A DNA stretch of 64,000 nt from Bog-473 sp963782415 (GTDB lineage: Bacteria; Actinomycetota; Acidimicrobiia; Acidimicrobiales; RAAP-2): the NCBI GenBank assembly GCA_963782415.1, contig CAWAJT010000004.1, forward strand, positions 434,001-498,000, in the 5' to 3' direction. Below, piece after piece: positions 1-9,723 of this stretch. The number at the start of each line of letters is the position of its first letter. Position 1 is the first letter of the stretch. Position numbers and translations under genes: made by a program. The notes beneath the pieces were generated by a model. That model had not been told where the DNA came from and did no database searches. It worked only from the letters and a program-made list of their open reading frames with translations.

Positions 1-781
1 GGATGTTCTGGCGCATGTCGGGGAGGACGGCGCGGACCGTGGAGTACATGCGGCCGATGAAGAGATCGGGCAGGTCGAGGACGACGGCGGCAACGAGGTC
101 GACCATGGGTGCCACGTCCGGGAGGATCGGGGCGAGAAGCGTCGGGAGGAAGCCGCGGCGCTCCTTCCAGGCAGGCGTGCTCACGCCGTCGCGGTAGATG
201 ACGCCGAGCGTCCGCCGCGGGTGGTCGTGCGCGAACTGTACGGCCACTGCGCCACCCATTGAGTGGCCGAGGAGGACGGCGGGACCGGCGTCGACCTTGT
301 GCACGATGGCCATCACCTGATTGGCCAGGTTTTCCATGGAGACGTCCTGCCAATCGAGCGGGTCGCTGCCGCCGAAGCCGGGGAGACTTGGGTTGATCAC
401 CCGCCAGCCCAGCTGCTCGGCGAGGCGGGCGCTCTCGCGCCAATACATGCCGCCGCCGGCGAAGTAACCATGGATGTTGACGGCCCACACCGGCGGCGAC
501 CCGGGACCGTCGGGCCCGTGGGCATCGACGTTGTCGGAGACGGCGAAGTGAAGACGTCGGCCCTCAACCATCATGGAACTGGGGACCATCCGGATGGTGG
601 GGCTCTTGCGGATCTTGCGGACGTACTGGTCTCGGACGACGCCGAGGCCATGGGGGGCCCGCCCGGCGTCGACCAGCTCGACGGGGGATGGGCCGTCGGA
701 GGGGGCGACGATGGCGCCGGAAATCTGGAGGGAGTCGTCGCGCGGCGGGGTCCCCCTGGACCTGAAGAACCGAACCGCCAT
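1..781 (-). CDS. Alpha/beta hydrolase, C-terminus off the window edge
   Basis: This is a serine hydrolase of the alpha/beta fold, reading leftward and cut by the window edge, so the C-terminus with the expected catalytic His is not visible. About 260 codons are present. The oxyanion-side motif NIHGYFAGGG lies near residue 103 and the nucleophile elbow GHSMGG near residue 172, followed by a region typical of the cap. The ATG at 781 is chosen because a GGAGG lies just upstream on the minus strand. Substrate cannot be told from sequence; epoxide, ester or haloalkane substrates are all possible. The first roughly 60 residues precede the conserved fold and could be an extension. Family assignment is firm and function is open. 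Confidence 0.8.
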   Translation of the reverse strand, partial: MAVRFFRSRGTPPRDDSLQISGAIVAPSDGPSPVELVDAGRAPHGLGVVRDQYVRKIRKSPTIRMVPSSMMVEGRRLHFAVSDNVDAHGPDGPGSPPVWAVNIHGYFAGGGMYWRESARLAEQLGWRVINPSLPGFGGSDPLDWQDVSMENLANQVMAIVHKVDAGPAVLLGHSMGGAVAVQFAHDHPRRTLGVIYRDGVSTPAWKERRGFLPTLLAPILPDVAPMVDLVAAVVLDLPDLFIGRMYSTVRAVLPDMRQNI

Positions 782-931
782 GCGCCCTCCGTCTCCCGCG
801 CTCACCTTCACGCGTTCTACCACCCCTACCCGTAATTCTGCCGGGCCTGCAGGCCGTAACGGTATCCGAACCCGTCTGGGAGGCCGCCGTCACGCGTGCA
901 CCGAGGCGTGCAGGCTGCGACGATGGGGGTC

Positions 932-2599
932 ATGCACAATGACATCGTCATCCGGGGGGGAACCGTCGTGGACGGGACCGGCGCCCCCGGAACCAGCGCC
1001 GACGTCGGTATCTCGGGGGGCCACATCAGCGACATCGGTGCCAAGCTGCGGGGCGACCGTACGCTCGACGCCTCGGGCCAGGTCGTCAGCCCCGGGTTCA
1101 TCGACATCCACACCCACTACGACGCGCAGGTGTTCTGGGACCCGAACCTCACGCCGTCCTCGTTCCACGGCGTGACGTCGGTCATCGCCGGAAATTGCGG
1201 CTTCTCCATCGCTCCCATTCGTTCCGAGGGCGTTGCGCTCCTGGCGCGCACCTTGCAGCACGTCGAGGACATGAGTTTCGACACCCTGGCCGCCGGTGTG
1301 CCCTGGGGCGAGTTCGAGACGTTCCCGCAGTATCTCAACGCGGTGGAGGCACGCGGGACAGCCTTGAACTTCGGCTGCTACGTGGGCCACACCGCGGTGC
1401 GGCTCTACGTGATGGGCGAGGACGCCTACGAGCGCCCGGCAACCGCGGACGAGATCGCCCTCATGCAGACGGTCGTGGCCGACGCCATGGCGGGCGGCGC
1501 TGCGGGGTTCGCCTCGAGCGCGTCGCCGACCCACAACGGCGACAGCGGACGGCCGGTCCCGTCGCGGGTGGGTGACCTGGCCGAGCTCCGCGCGCTGCTC
1601 GAGCCCGTCAAGCAGAGCGGGCGTGGCGTGGTGGCCCTCCTCCCCGGCGGCGTCTTCCCCAACGAGGAGGTGTTCCGGCTCCAGCGCGAGGTCGGGCGTC
1701 CGTTCACGTGGACGGCATTGCTCACCGTGAAGGGCTACCCGTACCACGAGAAGGTCGTGGCCGAGCACGACGCGGCCTGGGCCGACGGGGTAGAGGTGTG
1801 GCCCCAGGTGTCGTGCCGGCCCCTGGTCTTCCAGATGAACCTCTCCGAGCCCTTCACGCTCAACATGCGTCCGACATTCGCCGCATTGATGGGCAAGTCC
1901 AAGGCCGATCGCGTTGCCGCCTACCGCGACCCGTCCTGGCGCGCAACGGCGTGGGACGACGTGAGTGGAAAGGCGGGCGGATTCCCGCTCAACTGGTCTG
2001 CAATTTCGGTCGCCGAATCCCGCTCACATCCCGAGCTGGCCGACCATCCTGTCGCCGTCGTGGCCGAGGAGCGGGGCTGCACGCCCCTCGACGTGATGCT
2101 CGACGTGTCGCTCGACGATGACCTTGAATCGCGTTTCTGGTCGGTTCTCGCCAACGACGACCCTGATGCCATCGCGTGGCTCTTGCCACGGGACAACGTG
2201 CTCCTCGGCCTCGCCGACTCGGGCGCGCACGTCTCGCAGCTCTGTGACGCCTGCTTTTCGACCGACCTGTTGGGCAATTGGGTGCGTGACCGAAACGTGA
2301 TGCCCCTCGAGCGGGCCATCCACAAGCTGACCGGCGAGCCGGCCGGTGTCTACGGCCTGGGTGACAGGGGGACGGTCGAGGTAGGCAAGGCGGCCGATCT
2401 GTGCGTCTTCGACCCGGCGACCGTAGGCCCGGGCCCGCTCCGCCGCGTGCGTGACTTCCCGGCCAACGGCGAGCGCCTGACCGCCGACGCACCAGTGGGC
2501 ATGACCCACACGTTGGTGAACGGGGTGCCGATCCGGGTCGATGGCGCGCCGGCCGGCGATGGCCTCGACGCCCGCCCCGGGGTCGTGCTGCGCACCTGA
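932..2599 (+). CDS. N-acyl-D-amino-acid deacylase-like amidohydrolase
   Basis: This is a member of the metal-dependent amidohydrolase superfamily, closest in layout to D-aminoacylases, which hydrolyse N-acyl-D-amino acids. The start is typical of the family (IVIRGGTVVDGTGAPG), the metal motif DIHTHYDAQ is near residue 60, GNCGFSIAP follows, and SGAHVSQLCD near residue 430 supplies the late Asp region. The C-terminal beta-sandwich strand returns as GKAADLCVFDP. The protein is about 555 residues, the usual size. The ATG at 932 is preferred over the one at 923 because homology-like sequence begins there. The gene stands alone, divergent from the hydrolase at the left edge and convergent with the ABC exporter. 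Actinobacteria carry many paralogues of unknown substrate, so the exact reaction is inferred. Confidence 0.85.
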   Translation: MHNDIVIRGGTVVDGTGAPGTSADVGISGGHISDIGAKLRGDRTLDASGQVVSPGFIDIHTHYDAQVFWDPNLTPSSFHGVTSVIAGNCGFSIAPIRSEGVALLARTLQHVEDMSFDTLAAGVPWGEFETFPQYLNAVEARGTALNFGCYVGHTAVRLYVMGEDAYERPATADEIALMQTVVADAMAGGAAGFASSASPTHNGDSGRPVPSRVGDLAELRALLEPVKQSGRGVVALLPGGVFPNEEVFRLQREVGRPFTWTALLTVKGYPYHEKVVAEHDAAWADGVEVWPQVSCRPLVFQMNLSEPFTLNMRPTFAALMGKSKADRVAAYRDPSWRATAWDDVSGKAGGFPLNWSAISVAESRSHPELADHPVAVVAEERGCTPLDVMLDVSLDDDLESRFWSVLANDDPDAIAWLLPRDNVLLGLADSGAHVSQLCDACFSTDLLGNWVRDRNVMPLERAIHKLTGEPAGVYGLGDRGTVEVGKAADLCVFDPATVGPGPLRRVRDFPANGERLTADAPVGMTHTLVNGVPIRVDGAPAGDGLDARPGVVLRT

Positions 2600-2632
2600 G
2601 ACCCGCGAGGCCCGCGAGAACCGCGAGATCCG

Positions 2633-3441
<809 letters not shown>

Positions 3442-3445
<4 letters not shown>

Positions 3446-4383
3446 GGGTGCGCCGCCACGTCGCCGAATCCGAGACCGGACGTCAAGGTGAGAAACACGG
3501 ACTCGAGGTCGCCGCCCTCTTGCATGAGCTCGTAGAGGATGATCTGGTTCGAGGCCAGAATCGGACCCATCTGCTGGGGTGTCACGCCGTCCATGGCGAC
3601 CTCGTCGTGACCGAGACGGCGAAACGAGATGCCGGCGGAGGTGAGCACGTCGGCCAAGCGGTCGGCCTCGGGCGTGCGGGCGCGCATGACCGTCCCGGTG
3701 ATGCCGGCAGTGATATCGGCCAGCGGGCCCTGTGCCTTCAACTGTCCAAACGACACGATGACGGCGTCGTCGATGGTCTGGGCCATCTCGGAGAGCAAGT
3801 GTGACGACACGAGCACCGTGCGGCCCTCGCCGGCGAGGTAGCGCATGAAGTCGCGGAGCCAGGCGATGCCCTGGGGGTCGAGGCCGTTGGACGGCTCGTC
3901 GAGGATGAGGATGTCCGGGTCGCCGATCAGCGCGGTGGCCAGCTCAAGGCGTTGACGCATGCCCATTGAGAAACCGCCGATCTTCCGTTTGGCGTCACCG
4001 GCGAGGCCGACCAGGGCGAGGACCTCGTCGGCGCGGGCGTCAGGGTGGCCGCCGGCGCGGGCCGCCATGCGCAGATGGGTGCGGGCACGCCGAGCCGGAT
4101 GGAAGCTCGTCGCCTCCAGCACCGCGCCGACGGTCGAGGTCGGGTTGTCGAGGTCCTGATACGAGTGCCCGGCGATGGTGGCCGTTCCGGCCGATGGGTG
4201 GACGAGCCCGAGCAGCATGCGCAACGTCGTCGTCTTGCCCGAGCCATTGGGACCGAGGAAGCCGGTCACCCGCCCCGGCTCGACGGTGAAGGACAGGTCA
4301 TCGACGGCCCGGACCGTTCCGAAGTACTTGGAGAGTCCCCGGATCTCAATGGGCAGCCCTCGGGTCGTCGAGGGAGCTGTCAT
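3442..4383 (-). CDS. ABC transporter ATP-binding protein
   Basis: This is the nucleotide-binding subunit of the exporter whose permease follows immediately. The Walker A GPNGSGKTT lies at residues 44-52, a signature variant FSMGMRQR near 137, and the Walker B with D-loop ILILDEPSNGLDP near 158. A C-terminal domain of about 90 residues follows, as in the drug and lipid exporter ATPases of the DrrA/CcmA type. The length of 313 residues is normal. It is the first gene of a two-gene operon and faces away from the TetR gene upstream, which shares its orientation but is separated by 75 bases. Confidence 0.9.
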
Positions 4384-4458
4384 CGAGGCGACCCTACTGC
4401 CTCGGCCGCGGCCGGCATGGTTGCGCCGCGGGGGCGTGGTGGTGGTGGAAGATGCAGG

Positions 4459-5068
4459 TCAGGCGGGCGTGCGGCGCTCGACGAGTTGGTCCGGGAGCAA
4501 CAGGCGTACCGAAACTGCCAACTCGTCGTAGACCCGGGCCATGGTGGACCAGCCGTTGACCCATCCGACCAGCGCGGAGTACCAGACGTGGCCGATCATG
4601 CGGGCCCGGTCGGACATGTCAGGCACGTCACGCTCGCCCATCGCTCGCGAGATGATGCCCTCCATGAGCAGCGTGATCTGCTGCTGGCACCCGACGGCGG
4701 CCGGGTCGGGCGAGGAGAGAGACGTGAAGACGGCGGTGACGAGCTTGGGCTGGCGATTCATGGCACGCAGGGCGCGGTCGAGGACGTCGAGCACCCTGTC
4801 GGCGGGATGCTCTTCGCGTGGGGGGTGCTGGCCGATCCGGGTGTCGAGCATCTCGACCCAGTGCACGAGGGTGGCAGCCAGCAGATGGTCCTTGCTGGTG
4901 AAGTACCGATACACCGTGCCCATGGCGACGTCGGCCCGGGCGGCGACGTCGCGCATCTGTACCGCTTCGTAGCCCCCCTCGAGACCCAGAGCCATGGCGG
5001 CGTCGATCACGCGCTCGGCGCCTGGCCTGCTGGGCGCGGGTGAGCGGGCGGGTGACCGTCTGCTCCAT
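4459..5068 (-). CDS. TetR-family regulator, interrupted by a one-base frameshift
   Basis: This is a TetR repressor with an N-terminal helix-turn-helix (VQMRDVAARADVAMGTVYRYF) and a ligand domain of about 140 residues. The natural N-terminus starts at the ATG at 5068 (MEQTVTRPLTRAQQARR) but the rest lies in another frame. Removing one C near 5017 joins it as LTRAQQARRERVIDAAMALG, a textbook TetR start. Without repair, only an unlikely start inside the neighbouring gene would give an open frame. It is divergent from a second TetR gene, and a 15-bp imperfect palindrome lies directly upstream. The frameshift may be a sequencing error or a real inactivation. Confidence 0.8.
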
Positions 5069-5069
5069 C

Positions 5070-5084
5070 CGGACAGCGTATCCG
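5070..5084. promoter_or_regulatory. Possible TetR operator between divergent TetR genes
   Basis: The sequence CGGACAGCGTATCCG has 6-base arms, CGGAYA and TRTCCG, matching at five of six positions around GCG. It ends one base before the start codon of the leftward TetR gene, where a repressor would block transcription or translation. This is a weak pattern call. Confidence 0.3.
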
Positions 5085-5131
5085 CAGTGTTACCTGGGTC
5101 TTCGGGGGTGGGGCCGGTACGCTGGGTCGCC

Positions 5132-5938
5132 ATGCCAGGACGAAGCCCCGGGCGGGAGGCCACGGTCGTCGATCTCGACGCCTATGCCCAACAGGTGGCG
5201 ACCACCGACGGGCGGGTGCCGGGCGAGCGGGGGCGTCAGACCCGCCAGCGCCTGCTGGCGGCCACGGTCGAGTTGTTGGCGACCACCTCGTTCCGTTCCG
5301 TCAAGGTCACCGACATCGCCCGGCAGGCGCAGACCTCGCCGGCGACCTTCTACCAGTACTTCGCCAACGTGGAGCAGGCGATTCAGGTGCTGGCCGAGGG
5401 CATGGTCGACCAAGCGGGCCAGCTGGCCGACCTGGTCGGAGGTGACTGGTCCACGGAGACCAGCTGGGACACGGCCGTCCGGGTCACCGAAGGTTTTCTC
5501 GCGTACTGGGAGGACAACCGTGCCATCTTCCGGGTCGTGGACTTGGCCACCGAGGAGGGGGACGGCCAATTGCGCGGCATCCGGGTGCGGGCGCTCAACG
5601 CCGTCACCGTAGCCCTGGCCCAGGTGATCGCCACCGCCTCACCGTCGCCGGAAGGGGGAGCGGCGGGAGCCAGCTGCTCGCCCGCCGGCGCCGAACCGAT
5701 GGCCGTGGCAGGCACGCTCGTCGCCATGTTCGCCAGCGTGTCGGCACACCGCTACGGCTTCGAGTTCTGGGGGATCCGCACCCGGAACCTGATCGACACC
5801 CAGGCGCGCATATTGCACTGGGCGGTGACCGGTCGCCCTGCGCCCCCTCCAGAGACGCCCCGCCGTGAGAGTACGCGGCCGCGGACGGGGCCCGTGCTCG
5901 GCGGTGCCACGGCGCGCCGCGGCCCTCCACCTACTTGA
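5132..5938 (+). CDS. TetR-family transcriptional regulator
   Basis: This regulator of about 268 residues has its helix-turn-helix (FRSVKVTDIARQAQTSPATFYQYF) at about residues 47-70, after an N-terminal extension of some 30 residues (MPGRSPGREATVVDLDAYAQ). The ATG at 5132 is the first one outside the divergent promoter. The ligand-binding part is ordinary up to about residue 235; the tail is Pro/Arg-rich. Its last bases overlap the end of the convergent cyclase gene by 8 bases. Similar long TetR proteins are often linked to lipid catabolism genes in actinobacteria, but the target here is unknown. It is one candidate owner of the palindromic sites found elsewhere in the window. Confidence 0.85.
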   Translation: MPGRSPGREATVVDLDAYAQQVATTDGRVPGERGRQTRQRLLAATVELLATTSFRSVKVTDIARQAQTSPATFYQYFANVEQAIQVLAEGMVDQAGQLADLVGGDWSTETSWDTAVRVTEGFLAYWEDNRAIFRVVDLATEEGDGQLRGIRVRALNAVTVALAQVIATASPSPEGGAAGASCSPAGAEPMAVAGTLVAMFASVSAHRYGFEFWGIRTRNLIDTQARILHWAVTGRPAPPPETPRRESTRPRTGPVLGGATARRGPPPT

Positions 5939-6869
5939 GCGCGACCGGGTTGAGGGGCGTGCCGAGTCCCTGAGTCAGCGGCAACGGAGTGGCGTCGAGC
6001 AGAAAGGTGTAGCGCCCGTCGACGGCACAGTCCTCCGCCAGTGCGTCGAGCACCCAGTTCTGCCCCTGAGTCAGACCCATCTCCACCAGGTGGAGAAGGT
6101 GGACTGGAAGGTATGCATCCTCGTGCTGGCTCGGGTACACCTCGAAGACCAGCGTGTCGGTCGCCACGGCGGCGACGTCGTTGCGGTGGAACCACTCCGC
6201 CGTCTCGATGGTGAGTCCCGGCGACGGCCAGGTGTACGCGACGAGGTCGCGTCGTTCGGGCGCGAGGTGCACCATCTGGCCGGTGCGCACCAACACGATG
6301 TCACCCGGCTCAATCGGCACTTGCGCCACCTCACGCGCCGCATCGAGGTCGGCGGGGCTGATGGGATAGCCGGGCTCGAGCACGTCGCGCCCGAGGGCGC
6401 GTGCCACGTCGAGCAGCACGCCGCGGCTGACCACCGCACCGAGGCGATGGATACCGCAACGGGCGGCGCCCTCGGCGGTCACGGACGACGCCGGGTAGCC
6501 GTTGTAGATCACACCGCCGTAGCTGCTGTGGGCCAGCGCATCCCAATGGGTGGCGCATTGTGTGGCCAGCGACACGACGTCCTCGCTGAAGCAGACCCAG
6601 TCGGGTTGGTCGGCGTTGACCGGTTGGTTCACCTGCACCATGACCCTGCTCGGGTTGACGCGGCCCTCCACGAAACCGAGCTGAATCCCCTCCGACTCCG
6701 AGAGGGGCAGGCCTAGAGCGAAGGCCTTGCCGGACACGACGGCCGCCGCCCCCCGGCGCCGCGCCGCCTCGTCGATCAGGTTCAAGGTGCCGATTTCGTC
6801 GTCGGGTCCCCATCGCCCCCAGTTGCGAACCCGGGCCGCAGTGTCGGTGAACACGGGGGGGACGGGCAC
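5931..6869 (-). CDS. Cyclase-family protein (kynurenine formamidase-like hydrolase)
   Basis: This is a member of the metal-dependent cyclase/formamidase family. The metal motif HxGTHxD of the family appears in the altered form ATHWDALAHSSY near residue 100, and a second conserved segment, IEPGDIVLVRTGQM, follows near residue 185. The length of 312 residues fits the long subgroup rather than the short (about 210 residues) KynB type. It is divergent from the NDMA-dependent alcohol dehydrogenase across a 98-base promoter region, so the two may respond to the same signal. The substrate is unknown; the family includes amide and lactone hydrolases. Confidence 0.82.
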   Translation of the reverse strand: MPVPPVFTDTAARVRNWGRWGPDDEIGTLNLIDEAARRRGAAAVVSGKAFALGLPLSESEGIQLGFVEGRVNPSRVMVQVNQPVNADQPDWVCFSEDVVSLATQCATHWDALAHSSYGGVIYNGYPASSVTAEGAARCGIHRLGAVVSRGVLLDVARALGRDVLEPGYPISPADLDAAREVAQVPIEPGDIVLVRTGQMVHLAPERRDLVAYTWPSPGLTIETAEWFHRNDVAAVATDTLVFEVYPSQHEDAYLPVHLLHLVEMGLTQGQNWVLDALAEDCAVDGRYTFLLDATPLPLTQGLGTPLNPVALK

Positions 6870-6894
6870 GCGCGCACCTTAACCCGGGGCTCGG

Positions 6895-6923
6895 TTGTCC
6901 CCAACCGGGCGGGGGACGATACT
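6895..6923 (+). promoter_or_regulatory. Predicted promoter of the NDMA-dependent alcohol dehydrogenase
   Basis: A -35 box TTGTCC (6895-6900) and a -10 box GATACT (6918-6923) are separated by 17 bases. The -35 box sits inside a perfect 6-bp inverted repeat, CGGTTG-TCCC-CAACCG (6892-6907). Transcription would start near 6930, 38 bases before the ATG. Confidence 0.5.
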
Positions 6924-6929
6924 GAAGAT

Positions 6930-6943
6930 GCGAATTGATTCGC
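6930..6943. promoter_or_regulatory. Perfect 14-bp palindrome at the alcohol dehydrogenase start site
   Basis: GCGAAT-TG-ATTCGC is a perfect inverted repeat placed where transcription of the alcohol dehydrogenase would begin, between the -10 box and the ribosome binding site. This position fits a repressor operator. No regulator is assigned. Confidence 0.4.
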
Positions 6944-6967
6944 TGAAACCTCAGGGAGGGATTGCCA

Positions 6968-8119
6968 ATGAAGACGCGTGCCGCGGTGTGCTCGGGACTC
7001 AACGAGCCCTGGAAGACCGAGGAGATCGAGATCGACCCTCCGGGGAACCGAGAGGTCAAGGTGAAGATGGTGTGGGCAGGGATGTGCCACTCAGACGAGC
7101 ACTTGCGCACTGGGGACATCAGCCAGACGCCCGAGGTGTTGGCCATGATGGGCGTCAAGTCCATGTTCCCCGTGGTGGGCGGCCACGAGGGCTCCGGCAT
7201 CGTCACGGAGGTCGGCGAGAATGTCACGCAGGTGGCGGAGGGCGACCACGTGGCCGTGTCCTTCATCCCGTCGTGCGGCACCTGCCACTGGTGCGCGTCA
7301 GGCCGTCAGAATCTCTGTGACCTCGGCATGATGACGCTAGCCGGCGGCATGATCAGCGACGGTACCTATCGCTACCACCTGGCGGGTGAGGATCTGAACC
7401 GCATGGCGCAGCTCGGCACGTTCGCCGACGAGATGGTCGTCCACGAGAACTCGCTGGTACGGCTGAACCCCTGGGACAACATGAAGGCGGCCGCGCTGAT
7501 CAGCTGTGGTATCTCGACCGGTTTCGGCTCGGCGGTCGATCGGGCCAAGGTCAAGCCGGGCGAGACGGTCGTGGTGGCGGGCGCCGGCGGTGTCGGCTCG
7601 GGCGCCATTCAGGGCTCCCGCATCGCGGGGGCGCGCAACGTCGTCGTCGTCGACCCGGTGCCCTTCAAGCTCGAGCGGGCGATGGAGATCGGCGCGACCC
7701 ACACGGCGGCGACGCTGCTGGACGCGCAGATGATGCTGCCCGAGCTGACCATGGGTCGCAACGCCGACGTGGTCATCCTGACGCCGAGCGTGCTCAAGGG
7801 CGAGCTCATTGCCGCGGCCTGCTCGTGTGGCTCCAAGGACGCCCGCATCGTCGTGACGGCGATCGCGCCGTTCGACCAGATGGATGTGCAGCTGAACCTG
7901 TTCAATCTGGCCATGTTCAACCAGGCGCTGCTCGGGACGGTCTTTGGATCGCAGAGCCCGCGGGTGCAGGTACCGAACCTGCTCAACCTCTACGAGTCCG
8001 GTGCACTCAAGATCGACGAGCTCATCACGCAGGAGTACACGCTCGACCAGGTGCAGCAGGGCTACGAGGACCAGGCGGCGGGGACCATCGTGCGCGGCGT
8101 CGTGAAATTCGACAGCTGA
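6968..8119 (+). CDS. NDMA-dependent (mycofactocin-associated) alcohol dehydrogenase
   Basis: This is a medium-chain zinc alcohol dehydrogenase of 383 residues. The catalytic zinc site is seen as GMCHSDEH near residue 38 and GGHEGSG near 70; the structural zinc cysteines are in CGTCHWCASGRQNLC near 100-115; the nucleotide fold is VVAGAGGVGSGAIQG near 200. The sequence resembles the Rxyl_3153-type NDMA-dependent enzymes, which keep their nicotinamide tightly bound and need an external carrier. From known biology mycofactocin is that carrier. The mycofactocin genes lie about 5 kb downstream, which supports the link. The ATG at 6968 follows an AGGGAGG box; a TTG at 6962 is less likely. It likely oxidises a primary alcohol to an aldehyde. 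Confidence 0.88.
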   Translation: MKTRAAVCSGLNEPWKTEEIEIDPPGNREVKVKMVWAGMCHSDEHLRTGDISQTPEVLAMMGVKSMFPVVGGHEGSGIVTEVGENVTQVAEGDHVAVSFIPSCGTCHWCASGRQNLCDLGMMTLAGGMISDGTYRYHLAGEDLNRMAQLGTFADEMVVHENSLVRLNPWDNMKAAALISCGISTGFGSAVDRAKVKPGETVVVAGAGGVGSGAIQGSRIAGARNVVVVDPVPFKLERAMEIGATHTAATLLDAQMMLPELTMGRNADVVILTPSVLKGELIAAACSCGSKDARIVVTAIAPFDQMDVQLNLFNLAMFNQALLGTVFGSQSPRVQVPNLLNLYESGALKIDELITQEYTLDQVQQGYEDQAAGTIVRGVVKFDS

Positions 8120-8182
8120 TTCGACCGCCGCACCGGATGGTGCATCGGATGGCGCAGCTGGCCCCGGCCTGAGAGTGACCTG

Positions 8183-8199
8183 GGCGGCACGTCGCCGCC
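8183..8199 (+). terminator. GC hairpin after the alcohol dehydrogenase gene
   Basis: GGCGGC-ACGTC-GCCGCC forms a perfect 6-bp stem 64 bases after the stop codon and 46 bases before the next gene. No T-run follows, as is common for actinobacterial terminators, so the call is modest. Confidence 0.35.
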
Positions 8200-8244
8200 A
8201 CAACCCGGGTGTGGAAATGGGCCTTGCAGTGTTAGCGTGCCGCC

Positions 8245-9699
8245 ATGCGGCGAACTGAGCGAGCGATCAGATCGCGAGTCACGGCGGCGGCCGTGCTCGC
8301 CCTCATCGGCATGACGACCCTGACCGGCGTGGCCGGCACTGCTGTCGGATCAGCTCCGGCGGGTGCTCTCCCGGCCAACCTGGTGACGAACGGGAGTTTT
8401 GAGACGCTCCCGGCGGGCACGACACTGCCCGGATCGCAATACCAGACGGTGACGGCCGGTGGATCGACCACGATTCCGGGGTGGACCGTTGTCACACCCT
8501 CCACGTACGGCGGACCCAACCCCGGCAGCGTGGACATCGTGTCGGACACGTACTCAACGGTGCCGGGGTCGAATTGGAATGCAGAGGACGGGCACTACTC
8601 CGTTGACCTCGCCGGCTCGACGCAAGCGCCCGGTGGCCTCGTGCAGGACGTCCCGACTGTCGTGGGGGCGACGTACACCTTCTCGTACTGGACGGCGGTC
8701 AACGGCGACCAGGCTCCCGGCACGAACCACACGGTGACCGTCAACGTCACGGGACAGAGCCCCGTCACCATCACGGCAGCCGGCGTGGGCGAGCCAATCG
8801 CCTGGGTGCTGCACTCGTCGAACATCGTGGCTACCTCGTCGACGACCCGGATCGAATTCGACGACACCACCGTGCCGAGTGACGCGAACCAGGGCCCGAC
8901 GCTCGACAACATCTCATTGACCCCGGTGCCAGACTCCATCACGGCGAGTCCGGCCACCATTACACCTCAGACCACTGGAGTGGCCTTCACCGCACCGGTC
9001 GCCACGTTCACGGACAGCAACACCTCGGCGCCGGCTGGCAGCTTCTCGGCCAGCATTACGTGGGGCGACGGCACGGCGCCCTCGAACGGCTCTGTCACCG
9101 GTTCCGGCGGGAGCTATGCCGTCAGCGCCTCGCACACCTACGCGGCCCACGGCTCCTACACCGTGGGCGTGAGTATCGCCTCAACCGGTGGGGGGTCGGC
9201 CTCGGTCTCCGACTCGGTCTCCGTGGCCGACGCGGTAACCACGTGCAGCGGATCGGGTTGCAGCGGGTCGGTCACCACGACCCAACAAACCCTGGCGCTG
9301 AGTTCGACGTCCACCTCAGGGACCATCCTGACCACCGTGGACCCGGCCGATCAGGGCGGCTATTCGTGCGGTGATCCCTTCCGGCACGCCCCCCAGATCA
9401 CGACCGTGACCGACACGAACCTCAACGCCAACATCATCTACACCGTCACCTTCAAGAACAAGACGGCAGCCGGGAAGTGGTTCACTCCGTTCGCCGTCTG
9501 TTACCAGGCGGAGACGCCGTTCAGGGATCTCTACGGTCACACGGTGACGACCGGCCTGTTACCGCTCTGTACTTTGCATCCACGACCGGCGAAGCCGCTC
9601 GTGGCACCCTGCGTGGAGTCGATCACCGAGCTCCCGTTCTTCCTCGGCAACGTCGTCGAGAAGATCGTGGTGCCGGCGGGGGATCCCCGCTTCCACTAA
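8245..9699 (+). CDS. Secreted protein with carbohydrate-binding-like and PKD domains
   Basis: This exported protein of 484 residues begins with a signal peptide: Arg-rich start, hydrophobic core VTAAAVLALIGMTTLTGVAG, likely cleavage near residues 38-42. Residues 48-230 (starting LVTNGSFETLPAG, with IPGWTVV) look like the choice-of-anchor C / DUF642 type of beta-sandwich often found on cell surfaces. Residues 235-330 form a PKD-like repeat with ITWGDGTAPSNG and HTYAAHGSYTV. The C-terminal 150 residues contain four or more cysteines and are not recognised. No sortase motif or terminal membrane span is visible, so it is probably released or bound non-covalently. Base use is slightly less GC-rich than its neighbours. 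Confidence 0.75.
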   Translation: MRRTERAIRSRVTAAAVLALIGMTTLTGVAGTAVGSAPAGALPANLVTNGSFETLPAGTTLPGSQYQTVTAGGSTTIPGWTVVTPSTYGGPNPGSVDIVSDTYSTVPGSNWNAEDGHYSVDLAGSTQAPGGLVQDVPTVVGATYTFSYWTAVNGDQAPGTNHTVTVNVTGQSPVTITAAGVGEPIAWVLHSSNIVATSSTTRIEFDDTTVPSDANQGPTLDNISLTPVPDSITASPATITPQTTGVAFTAPVATFTDSNTSAPAGSFSASITWGDGTAPSNGSVTGSGGSYAVSASHTYAAHGSYTVGVSIASTGGGSASVSDSVSVADAVTTCSGSGCSGSVTTTQQTLALSSTSTSGTILTTVDPADQGGYSCGDPFRHAPQITTVTDTNLNANIIYTVTFKNKTAAGKWFTPFAVCYQAETPFRDLYGHTVTTGLLPLCTLHPRPAKPLVAPCVESITELPFFLGNVVEKIVVPAGDPRFH

Positions 9700-9723
9700 C
9701 CACGAGGAGTTGGGAGGGCGCGA

